A stretch of 45,000 nucleotides of DNA from Diplonema japonicum. Its lineage: Eukaryota > Euglenozoa > Diplonemea > Diplonemida > Diplonemidae. The stretch spans positions 1 through 45,000 of the forward strand of contig OZ025707.1 of NCBI GenBank assembly GCA_964019335.1, in the 5' to 3' direction. The notes beneath the pieces are model-generated. The model was not told where the DNA came from and did no database searches. It saw nothing but the letters and a program-made list of their open reading frames with translations. The position numbers and the translations under genes were made by a program. Positions 27,764 to 36,255 of this stretch are shown here, piece by piece (within the stretch, counting starts at the first letter, position 1; each line of letters opens with the position of its first letter).

Positions 27764-28365
27764 GGTGTGCAGTTCGTGGCGGACAACGCCGCCACAAGGA
27801 AGAAGAAGTCTGTTGCGAACATGTCGCTGGGAGGTGGCTTCAGCACGGCGTCGAACAACGCTGTCGACGCTGCTGTTGGCACCGGTGTTTCCTTCGCTGT
27901 GGCAGCCGGGAACGACAACGCTGACGCGAGGAACTACAGCCCCGCCAGTGCCAAGGACTGCGTCACCGTCGGCTCCACCGAGCTCGCCAACTCGGGAGGC
28001 ACCCAGGTGGACGCACGCTCCAGCTTCTCCAACTACGGCAGCACCCTCGACATCTTCGCACCCGGCTCCAACATTGTGGCCGCGTACTCCACCTCCGACA
28101 CCGCCTACGCCACCCTCTCCGGTACCTCCATGGCCTCCCCTCACGTTGCTGGTGCCATGGCTCTCTACGCCCAGACAAACAGCCCCGCTGAGGTCAAGAA
28201 GCTCCTCAACGACAACGCCGAGACTGGTATCCTTCAGATCGGGACTGGGTCCCCGAACAAGATGCTTCACGTTCCTTGCATTAGCACCCGTTAAACTCGG
28301 GATTCGCTGATCTTTGCATACTCTCTTCCCCTCCCCCTGAATGTGTAAACTAAAAAGAAAACGTG
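27764..28365 (+). pseudogene. Duplicated 3' half of the subtilisin gene
   Basis: 27764-28294 is a near-identical copy of 35172-35702 (codons from GVQFVADNAATRKKKSVANM to the stop), with a difference near 27990 (GGGAGGC versus GGGCGGC). The oxyanion Asn region and the catalytic Ser motif GTSMASPHVAGA are present. The signal peptide, propeptide, catalytic Asp and catalytic His are absent, so it cannot be an active protease. After the stop the flank follows the intact gene's 3'UTR with a deletion and shares AATGTGTAAACTAAAAAGAA, which brings the match to 28365. Confidence 0.92.
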
Positions 28366-29376
28366 CGCAAGAAGAAGCACGACGGCACTGCGTTCCTCCA
28401 CGGCGATGGGGATCTTCTCATCCTGCGCGAGCAGTCACAGGGTTTTGATCAGGAAGCCCTCAACCGAAGGGCCCTCCAGAGACGGATGGATCGATACCTC
28501 AGTCTCTTGGTCTACTTCCGGCAACACCCGGAGCTCTTGGACGAACATCAGCGTCAGCTCCTGTCGGTCGGTCCCCTCCCGATGCACCTGGACACCTCTC
28601 CACATCAACTGCTGCTCGAGGCCCGTGACACGGATAGAACTGCCGACCAACAGGCAACCGTCGCCAATTAGGAACAGCTTCTTCTGATTGCGCACAAGGC
28701 GTTGCCTACCACCGAACGTCTTCGGCTGTCTCACGAATGGCACTCGGGGCTGAACACCGCGGTACAGCAACAGTGGTGGTCGGAGTTCTTCGCCCAAGGC
28801 GGCTGGAAACACCCACTCTTCGGTTCCGAGGCCCCAAGAGGTGACGAGACTAGGACTCCAGGGAGGACCCCTCTCCTGCTCACCTACAACGGGCAGAGGA
28901 ACAAACGCCCGGAACCCGAAGACGGCCCCGCCCTTCCCGCGGCCAAACGGGATCTCGCCGCGACGAGGCCGAACACCAGAGTCACTGGACTTGTCGCCCT
29001 TAAGAGGCTCACCAGGGAAGCAGACGTCGACGGCCCTGAGGACCTGGATGAACTTCGACACCTGGGCCTCCTTTCCCAGGGCGAGGCCGTCTTTGACCTC
29101 AGCTGCATGTCCAGGGCTTGCACACACTTCCTGGGTGAGACCCCCATGATCACGGTCCCCCTCGACACACGCGTCGCGATCCCGTGTCTGCTGGTCTGTT
29201 ATGACTCGACGTGGCTCTACGCTTCCCGCCAGGAACAGGGCTTTCGGTTGCAGACCCAAGGGTTCAAGGACAAGTCGTATCCGACTGTGGCAGCCCTACT
29301 CGCTGACTTCGTGGGGGCAGGGACCCTCTACTACAGCGAGTCACAGTGGTCGACTGTGCTGAACTCCTACAACTAG
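28363..29376 (+). pseudogene. Unrecognised GC-rich frame with an in-frame TAG (possible mobile-element protein)
   Basis: One frame stays coding-like from 28363 to 29376 apart from TAG at 28669-28671. It continues past TAG 29374-29376 for about 33 more codons to TGA (29477-29479). Visible stretches are FDQEALNRRALQRRMDRYLS, QQQWWSEFFAQGGWKHPLFG, GLVALKRLTREADVDGPEDL and YPTVAALLADFVGAGTLYYS. Third positions are mostly C or G, which supports past or present coding. Both TAGs have similar context (AAT TAG GAA CAG; AAC TAG GAA CTA). The first in-frame ATG is at 28483. The function is unknown. The segment lies exactly between two pieces that adjoin at the other subtilisin-ankyrin locus, so it may be inserted DNA. 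Confidence 0.45.
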
Positions 29377-29861
29377 GAACTACTGGAGACGACCCTACGC
29401 AATGTAGGAGTGCCGGCCCGGCGTGCTACGAGGGCGATAGGCTATGCAGGGTTTCACAGACCTCGCACCCTATGATTTTAGTTTCCACCTTTTCCTTTTC
29501 CACTTCTTGACTTTTAACTTCCTTTCTGCTTTCCCAACATGGTTTCCGTCCCGGGTATGACGTTAAACTGCGTCCGCCGACGCATTTGGGTCAACATTCT
29601 CTGATGACCAAGCCGTCTTTTTCCGTTTCTTCTCCCCTTCTCTTTGTTATGTTATTTTCATTATTCTTTCTGGCGATAGACTGATACGGGCCATGGAAGC
29701 AACCTCTGCTTAATTCCTGGTACGTGGGAGGCTCCTCTTGAGGATGTCAGTCACCTTTTCCCTTTTTTACTCGACTCTCTGTTTTCGTATGCAGTATTTA
29801 TTCTTTCCCACCCCTTTTTATCTATTTCTTCGCTTCTTCATCCTAACTTAAAACCATTTCA
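29377..29861. other. Right part of the inserted segment, no gene seen
   Basis: Pyrimidine-rich sequence ending AAAACCATTTCA directly before the ankyrin leader module. A similar ACCATTTCAG stands before the leader of the ankyrin pseudogene (26050-26060), so it may be an acceptor-like part of a longer leader. Confidence 0.45.
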
Positions 29862-30265
29862 GTTACCTTACTTGTGTTTTTTTTAGACACCTTTTTTTAT
29901 TGCTGAAGGAAAAAAAAAAAAAAAACGAACTTGAAGACCAAACAAAAACGTCTCCGGTTTTGTTGAATCTTTGGACGCAACAACAGAAGAGGGCATCCAA
30001 GTGTGAACGTGATCCTTGTTTTTTTAAAAAAAGAATTCTTTTGTTCTTGTTGTGGATGTGTTTGTGTATGTCAGTACGAATTACCAGACTTCGCAGGGCC
30101 CCCCAATCCTTCGTTCGAACATCTCTTTCCTATTCCTTCTTCTCTTTTCCCTCTTTCTTTCTCTGCAGTTTTACACGACTCGTATCTTATTTTTTCGAGT
30201 TCACATCCAATTAATCCCCAACACAGTCCCCTCTACCTGTACAACAACAACAACAACAACAAAGT
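29862..30265 (+). promoter_or_regulatory. Ankyrin leader/promoter module, copy 1
   Basis: About 400 bp shared with 35870-36255 and 39377-39660. It includes GAATTACCAGACTTCGCAGG, a pyrimidine tract ending TCTTTCTCTGCAG (acceptor-like), and a 5' leader ending in seven CAA triplets directly before AAGTATGG. CAA-rich unstructured leaders favour ribosome scanning in other systems; that role here is inference. Copy 2 lacks about 40 bp (30003-30045) present in copies 1 and 3. Confidence 0.7.
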
Positions 30266-32413
30266 ATGGATCCGTCAGCTGCTGCGAACAACACCACCCT
30301 CACAAAAGAGGAGGGGAGGGTTGCCTTGGTGAGCGCTGTTTCAAAAGGGGACCTTGAGGAGATGAGGGAACTTGTTCTGGAGCGGGGTGTTGACCCTGGT
30401 GCAACGGACAGCGATGGTTTCACAGCCCTGCACTATGCTGCTCGCGAAAACAACTGTGTCGAGGTTGTGGCTGCTCTCGTCTCTTCTTACCACCAGGACC
30501 CTGGTGTGAAAAGCAACGATGGTTGGACACCTGTTCACCAAGCAGCAGAGCATGGAAGCCTAGAGACAGTTAAATATCTCGTCGAAACTCTCGGTCAAGA
30601 TTGTGGTGTGAAAACCAACGACGGTAGGACACCGGTTCATCTAGCAGCACAGGAAGGCCAGCTGGAAACAGTTAAATATCTTATTGAAACTTGCGGTAGC
30701 GACGCAGGTGTCAAAAACAACAACAGTAGGACACCGCTTCATCTAGCAGCAGTTAACGGCCATCTTGAGACGGTTAAATATCTTGTTGAAACTCTCGGTC
30801 AAGACGCAGGTGTCAAAACCAACAATGGTTGGGCACCGGTTCATCTTGCAGCATCAAACGGCCACCTGGAGACAGTTAAATATCTTGTTGAAACTCTTGG
30901 TCAAGACGCAGGTGTCAAATGCAACAACGGTTGGGCACCGGTTCATCTTGCAGCATCAAACGGCCACCTGGAGACAGTTAAATATCTTGTTGAAACTCTT
31001 GGTCAAGACGCAGGTGTCAAATGCAACAACGGTTGGGCACCGGTTCATGCTGCAGCATCAAACGGCCACCTGGAGACAGTTAAATATCTTGAAAAGTCTC
31101 ATTCCCGAAAAAAAAAGAGGAATGGAAAACTTGTTAAAACTCGCGGTGGCAACAAAGGTGTGAGAAGCAACGAAGGTTGGACACCGGTTCATCAAGCAGC
31201 AGAGAACGGCCACCTGGAGACTGTTAAATATCTTGTTAAAACTCTCGGTCAAGACGCTGGTGCGAAAAGCGAAGACGGTAGGACACCGATACATGAAGCA
31301 GCATTAGGAGGCCAGCTGGAGACAGTTAAATATCTTGTTGAAACTCTTGGTCAAGACGCAGGTGTCAAATGCAACAACGGTTGGGCACCGGTTCATCTTG
31401 CAGCATCAAACGGCCACCTGGAGACAGTTAAATATCTTGAAAAGTCTCGTTCCCGAAAAAAAAAGAGGAATGGAAAACTTGTTAAAACTCGCGGTGGCAA
31501 CAAAGGTGTGAGAAGCAACGAAGGTTGGACACCGGTTCACGAAGCAGCAGAGAACGGCCACCTGGAGACTGTTAAATATCTTGTTAAAACTCTTGGTCAA
31601 GACGCTGGTGCGAAAAGCAAACACGATAGGACACCGATACATGAAGCAGCATTAGGAGGCCAGCTGGAGACTGTTAAATATCTTGTTGAAGCTTGCGGTC
31701 AAGACGCAGGTGTCAAATGCAAAAACGGTGGGACACTGGTTCATTACGCAGCAATAGGGGGCCATGTGAAGACGGTTAAATATATTGTTGAAACTCTCGG
31801 TCAAGACGCAGGTGTCAAAAACAAAGACGGTTATACACCGCTTCATGATGCAGCATTAAAGGGCCAGCTGGAGACAGTAAAATATCTTGTTGAAACTCTC
31901 GGTCAAGACGCAGGTGTCAAAACCAACAATGGTTGGGCACCGGTTCATCTTGCAGCATCAAGGGGCCAGCTGGAGACAGTAAAATATCTTGTTGGAACTC
32001 TCGGTCAAGACGCAGGTGTCAAAAGCAACTACGGTAGGACACCGCTTCATGATGCAGCATCAAGGGGCCAGCTGGAGACAGTTAAATATCTTGTTGAAAG
32101 CAGGAGAGGTGCGGCATCATGCACTCTTTCCGTTTCATGCTCAAAAAAAAAAAAAAGAAAACTTGTTGAAACTCTCGGTCAAGACGCAGGTGTCAAGTGC
32201 AACAACGGTAGGACACCGCTTCATTACGCAGCATTCAAGGGCCATCTTGAGACGGTTAAATATCTTGTTGAAACTTGCGGTCAAGACGCAGGTGTCAAAA
32301 ACAACGACGGTAGCACACCGGTTCATCTAGCGGCACAGGAAGGCCATCTCGAAACAATAAAATATCTTGTTGAAGAAAGAATAAAAAAAAAAGACTGGCG
32401 ACAAGAAGGATAG
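30266..32413 (+). CDS. Ankyrin-repeat protein, 715 aa
   Basis: Starts MDPSAAANNTTLTKEEGRVA, with a unique N-terminal region of about 50 residues, then roughly 18 ankyrin units with a 34-residue period (102 bp). Typical units read GWTPVHLAA, NGHLETVKYLVET and LGQDAGVK. Two neighbouring units are identical in DNA (30911-31114), and a 348-bp block (31091-31438) is repeated directly after itself. In-frame Lys-rich inserts interrupt the solenoid (for example SHSRKKKRNGKLVKTRGGNK twice, and a Ser/Lys stretch at 32095-32160). The C-terminus, KYLVEERIKKKDWRQEG, is short. No membrane segment or enzyme domain is visible. Ankyrin solenoids bind other proteins; the partner is unknown. The 842-aa gene at 36256 is a close paralogue. 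Confidence 0.92.
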   Translation: MDPSAAANNTTLTKEEGRVALVSAVSKGDLEEMRELVLERGVDPGATDSDGFTALHYAARENNCVEVVAALVSSYHQDPGVKSNDGWTPVHQAAEHGSLETVKYLVETLGQDCGVKTNDGRTPVHLAAQEGQLETVKYLIETCGSDAGVKNNNSRTPLHLAAVNGHLETVKYLVETLGQDAGVKTNNGWAPVHLAASNGHLETVKYLVETLGQDAGVKCNNGWAPVHLAASNGHLETVKYLVETLGQDAGVKCNNGWAPVHAAASNGHLETVKYLEKSHSRKKKRNGKLVKTRGGNKGVRSNEGWTPVHQAAENGHLETVKYLVKTLGQDAGAKSEDGRTPIHEAALGGQLETVKYLVETLGQDAGVKCNNGWAPVHLAASNGHLETVKYLEKSRSRKKKRNGKLVKTRGGNKGVRSNEGWTPVHEAAENGHLETVKYLVKTLGQDAGAKSKHDRTPIHEAALGGQLETVKYLVEACGQDAGVKCKNGGTLVHYAAIGGHVKTVKYIVETLGQDAGVKNKDGYTPLHDAALKGQLETVKYLVETLGQDAGVKTNNGWAPVHLAASRGQLETVKYLVGTLGQDAGVKSNYGRTPLHDAASRGQLETVKYLVESRRGAASCTLSVSCSKKKKRKLVETLGQDAGVKCNNGRTPLHYAAFKGHLETVKYLVETCGQDAGVKNNDGSTPVHLAAQEGHLETIKYLVEERIKKKDWRQEG

Positions 32414-33202
32414 AAAAATAAAGTGTTCACCAGTGTGATGTTCGAGAGGCACAATTTACGTACTCTCCTATTTTTTTTTAATTTATTTATTTATTTATTT
32501 ATTTATTTTCTTTTTTTTTTTTTTTTTGCATGAAGAAAAACAATCTATTGATACTGAATTGTTATTGCTAAAAAGAGTAGTGGTGGCATTGTTGGGCTTA
32601 TCCTTCTACAGGTTAACCCCGGCTGTGCACAAACAGCAATCAACCGACTCTTTTTTTTGGAAGAAGTAAAAGAGAAGAAAAAACTATAACTATCTTGTTT
32701 CAAATCGTACCTGTTTCTTTCTTGTAAATGTGTCTCTCTCTTTTTTTTTTTTTTTTTTCTTTTTTTTATTCTTTTTTTTTTTGGGGGACCAATGTTTCCA
32801 ACCTCCCTGTGGTGGTTCCTGGTAATTGTGGTTTGGAGAAACACAAGCGAAAGGGAAACTCTCGTTCTAAAGCCGTACACGTGGGGAAACCTGGACGGGG
32901 GTGGAGAGCCCACCCTACGCGTGGCGCCAGTTAGCATCGCCCTCAACGGAGAGTCCCTTATCCCATTACATCGAACAAGGAGGTGGCTTCACCAGGTCAG
33001 GCAAGTAGCCTCCCCGCGGCATCGTGCCAGTGAAGCTAGCCTCCCACAACTCTCCAGTTGGTGTTTAATTGCTTCTGTGGCCCCTCTCCCTATTTCAATT
33101 TCCAAGCTTTCTTTACCTCTCCACTTTTACTTTCTACGGGACCACAGGGGACTTTGGGTGGCCGCTGTGTCACATACTGCATGGCACCACTAAAATCGAG
33201 AC

Positions 33203-33242
<40 letters not shown>

Positions 33243-34517
33243 CTCGGTTGTTTTGTTCACCAGGTACCCTTAACGTCATGAAAGACCCGAAGAGGGCGGG
33301 GTTCCTCAAGGACAGTGAAGAGACCACCTTTTTATTAGCAAGCCATTCAAGGCAACAGGAAGAAAACAAATGAAGTGTAATCAAATAGAAGAACAGAAAT
33401 TTTGATAAATTTCGGTGTGCGGGTGGGTGCTCACCGTTGTAGAAAAGAAAAATGAAAAAAGAAAGAAGTAGTAAACCCCCACAGGTGCATCTTCAGGAGT
33501 TTCAGTCTTGAAGAAGAGAAAAGAAAAGAAAAAAATGAAGAAAAGAAAAAGGGAAAAAAAAGAAGAGAAGTGATTTCCTTTTGATCTTTCTTTTGTTGTT
33601 GTGTTTGATGTTTTTTTTTTTTTTTTTCTGATTAGAGTGGGTCTTTTTGTTTTTTCCCTCGCTCTCATCTTCTCTTGGAAAGAGAAAAATAAATAGAAAA
33701 GGGAAGGCCTCCGATGTTCAAAACCTAAATAGATTTTTTTTTTTTTTAAACCAGGGGCAGAGGTTCGCCAAGAGTGTACAGTCTTGTTTCTCGCGGAAAC
33801 AGAGAACCTACCCCCCACCCCCACAGCAGCCGACCAATCAGACACAGCAGTGTGAAAAAAAAAAAAAAAAAAATGCCCTTATTTAGAACAAAAGGAGAAA
33901 GGGAAAAAAAAAGCAATTGTTTATCTTTCTTCTCCTGCCTCCTTCTTTTGGGTACCAAAAAAAGCTTTTCAGAAGGTCCAATACCGGCCAGGGGTGGAGG
34001 ACAACATGGAAGTCCGGTTCCCCGTGGTTTCATCCCCCATCCTCATTCTCGCTTTCCTCCCACCTCTTCATAGTTTACTGTTTCACGAGCGCTCCTTTTG
34101 TCGTTGTTGGACTTTAGGGTGAGCTGCTTATATTCCTTTCCTCCCGAGTTTCAGCCTTGTGAGCTGACCATCAATATTCAATAGATTTTTTTTTTTTAAA
34201 CCGGGGGCGGAGGCTCACATTTAGTTTACTTTTTTCATTTTTATTTTTATTTGGGTTTGTCCTCCACTTTGAGTTTTTTTTTTTGTTTTTTTTTCTTATT
34301 TTATTTTTTATTTCTATTCTTACTTTCATTTTTCATTTAATTTTACGTTTCATCCCGCTACCAGTCGTGGTCGCCAACAGCTCGCTCACACCCTTCTCCA
34401 GGATCTCCCTCCAGCATCTTGTCCGCGCAGCTGTCCGTCGTAGGCAGCGGCCTTTGCTTCCAAACACACACACACACACCACAGTTTCCTTTCTCCTTAC
34501 TTTACTTTTTACTTAAC
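32414..34517. other. Intergenic, with a hairpin motif and one small ORF
   Basis: T- and A-rich, with (ATTT)n at 32480-32510 and a T run at 33206-33239. 32565-32650 holds a motif that recurs at 44824-44901. Between 32790 and 33060 the sequence is less simple, with an open frame (LVLKPYTWGNLDGGGEP, LNGESLIPLHRTRRWLH) that might be a coding relic. At 33278-33373 a 31-codon frame (MKDPKRAGFLKDSEETTFLL...) follows an acceptor-like TTGTTCACCAG. The GTTTCTCG hairpin word at 33785-33810 recurs at 38875-38900. A T-run/GGGGC repeat occurs at 33728-33767 and 34179-34216. Confidence 0.45.
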
Positions 34518-35702
34518 ATGATGAGGTGTGGTCTCCTCCTGGCTGCGGCCTGTGCGGTGAGCGGTCTGTCCCTGTCGCCCGCGACGGACAAGGTTGTGAA
34601 GGATGAGTTCATCTTGTTGCTGCACTCGAACATCACGGTGGCGGACCACGATGCGCTGAACGAGAGGGTGAAGGGGAAGAAGTTCTCTATCGGGAAGGGG
34701 TTTCGGGCGGTCCATGCGACTTTGAACGAGGAGTCCCTTGAGTGGGTGCTTGCTCAGGAGCACCTTGTGAAGAAGGTGGAGCACAACCAGGTGGTGCGCC
34801 TCGTGCAGGAGACCTGCAACGCGCAGCAGAGGGACGCGTCGTGGGGTCAGGCGAGGACCACGAACGCTGGGCCGCAGAACGTTGTGAACACCTTCGCGCA
34901 CAACCCTGACTGGGGCAAGGACATCGACATCTACATTGTTGACACCGGTATCAGGTGCACCCACGTTGACTTCAAGGACACCGAGGGGGAGAGCAGGTGC
35001 TTGTGGGGGGCGAACACCGCTGGCGGCAGCAACACCGATGTGAACGGACACGGGACCCACTGCGCCTCGACATCGGGCGGGATCCGCTACGGTATCGCAA
35101 AGGCCTCGACGCTGATCGCCGTGAAGGTGCTCGGGGACAACGGTTCCGGGACAACGGCTGGTGTGATCGCCGGTGTGCAGTTCGTGGCGGACAACGCCGC
35201 CACAAGGAAGAAGAAGTCTGTTGCGAACATGTCGCTGGGAGGTGGCTTCAGCACGGCGTCGAACAACGCTGTCGACGCTGCTGTTGGCACCGGTGTTTCC
35301 TTCGCTGTGGCAGCCGGGAACGACAACGCTGACGCGAGGAACTACAGCCCCGCCAGTGCCAAGGACTGCGTCACCGTCGGCTCCACCGAGCTCGCCAACT
35401 CGGGCGGCACCCAGGTGGACGCACGCTCCAGCTTCTCCAACTACGGCAGCACCCTCGACATCTTCGCACCCGGCTCCAACATTGTGGCCGCGTACTCCAC
35501 CTCCGACACCGCCTACGCCACCCTCTCCGGTACCTCCATGGCCTCCCCTCACGTTGCTGGTGCCATGGCTCTCTACGCCCAGACAAACAGCCCCGCTGAG
35601 GTCAAGAAGCTCCTCAACGACAACGCCGAGACTGGTATCCTTCAGATCGGGACTGGGTCCCCGAACAAGATGCTTCACGTTCCTTGCATTAGCACCCGTT
35701 AA
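34518..35702 (+). CDS. Secreted subtilisin-family serine protease, proteinase K type (S8A)
   Basis: I take the ATG at 34518, giving 394 aa with a signal peptide (MMRCGLLLAAACAVSGLSL). The frame is open upstream, but those codons precede the signal. An inhibitor-I9 propeptide follows (about 20-105: DEFILLLHSNITVADHDALN, VKKVEHNQVVRL). The catalytic triad is Asp142 in YIVDTGI, His178 in NGHGTHCAS and Ser340 in GTSMASPHVAGA. The oxyanion-hole Asn is in VAAGNDNADA. Cysteines near the active site fit disulphides of secreted members. It should act outside the cell or in the secretory or vacuolar route as a broad endopeptidase after self-cleavage of the propeptide. It is intronless and high in G/C at third positions. 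Its 3' half is copied at 27764-28294. It is followed directly by an ankyrin gene module. Confidence 0.95.
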   Translation: MMRCGLLLAAACAVSGLSLSPATDKVVKDEFILLLHSNITVADHDALNERVKGKKFSIGKGFRAVHATLNEESLEWVLAQEHLVKKVEHNQVVRLVQETCNAQQRDASWGQARTTNAGPQNVVNTFAHNPDWGKDIDIYIVDTGIRCTHVDFKDTEGESRCLWGANTAGGSNTDVNGHGTHCASTSGGIRYGIAKASTLIAVKVLGDNGSGTTAGVIAGVQFVADNAATRKKKSVANMSLGGGFSTASNNAVDAAVGTGVSFAVAAGNDNADARNYSPASAKDCVTVGSTELANSGGTQVDARSSFSNYGSTLDIFAPGSNIVAAYSTSDTAYATLSGTSMASPHVAGAMALYAQTNSPAEVKKLLNDNAETGILQIGTGSPNKMLHVPCISTR

Positions 35703-35869
35703 AAAACCTCGGGTTGGGGATTCGATTCGCTGATTTATATTCGATTCCCCCTCTCCCCTCCCCTCCCCTCCCCTCCCCTCCCCTGAATGATTAAACCAAA
35801 TTCGTTGATCTTTTCAATCCCCCCCCTCCCCTCCCCCTGAATGTGTAAACTAAAAAGAAAACGTGTGGC
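35703..35869 (+). other. 3' flank of subtilisin, with CCCCT tandem repeat
   Basis: Contains a (CCCCT)n run at 35752-35783, a partly duplicated word ending CCCCTGAATG, and AATGTGTAAACTAAAAAGAA, shared with the truncated copy at about 28340-28360. Only four bases (TGGC) separate the shared subtilisin flank from the ankyrin leader module. Confidence 0.7.
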
Positions 35870-36255
35870 GTTACCTTACTTGTGTTTTTTTTTAGACACC
35901 TTTTTTTATTGCTGAAGGAAAGAGAAATAAAAAAAACGAACTTGAAGACCAAACAAAAACGTCTCCGGTTTTGTTGAATCTTTGGACGCAACAACAGAAG
36001 AGGGCATCCAAGTGTGTTTGTTCTTGTTGTGGATGTGTTTGTGTATTTGTCAGTACGAATTACCAGACTTCGCAGGGCCCCCCAATCCTTCGTTCGAACA
36101 TCTCTTTCCTATTCCTTCTTCCCTTTTCCCTCTTTCTTTCTCTGCAGTTTTACACGTCTCGTATCTTATTTTTTGAGATATTTTTCGAGTTCGCATCCAA
36201 TTAATCCCCAACACAGTCCCCTCTACCTGTACAACAACAACAACAACAACAAAGT
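35870..36255 (+). promoter_or_regulatory. Ankyrin leader/promoter module, copy 2
   Basis: Near-identical to 29862-30265 but lacking about 40 bp after GGCATCCAAGTGTG, and with an extra GAGATATTTTT near 36175. Ends in the same (CAA)n leader and start context. Confidence 0.75.

Noticed and set aside
28435-29259. Minus-strand open frame of 274 codons
   Set aside because: It mirrors the plus-strand frame with C/G third positions and has no recognisable motif; considered a shadow.
29045-29376. SH2-like C-terminal pattern in the unknown GC-rich frame
   Set aside because: Only a loose resemblance (FRLQTQGF...YPTVAALLADFVG) without the conserved FLVR arginine motif; not strong enough to name a domain.
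32109-32157. GT-AG bounded 49-nt stretch in the ankyrin gene as an intron
   Set aside because: Removal shifts the ankyrin frame; the insert is in frame as it stands.
34509-35678. Minus-strand open frame opposite the subtilisin gene
   Set aside because: Long antisense frames are expected opposite GC-rich genes; the plus strand has signal, propeptide and catalytic triad.
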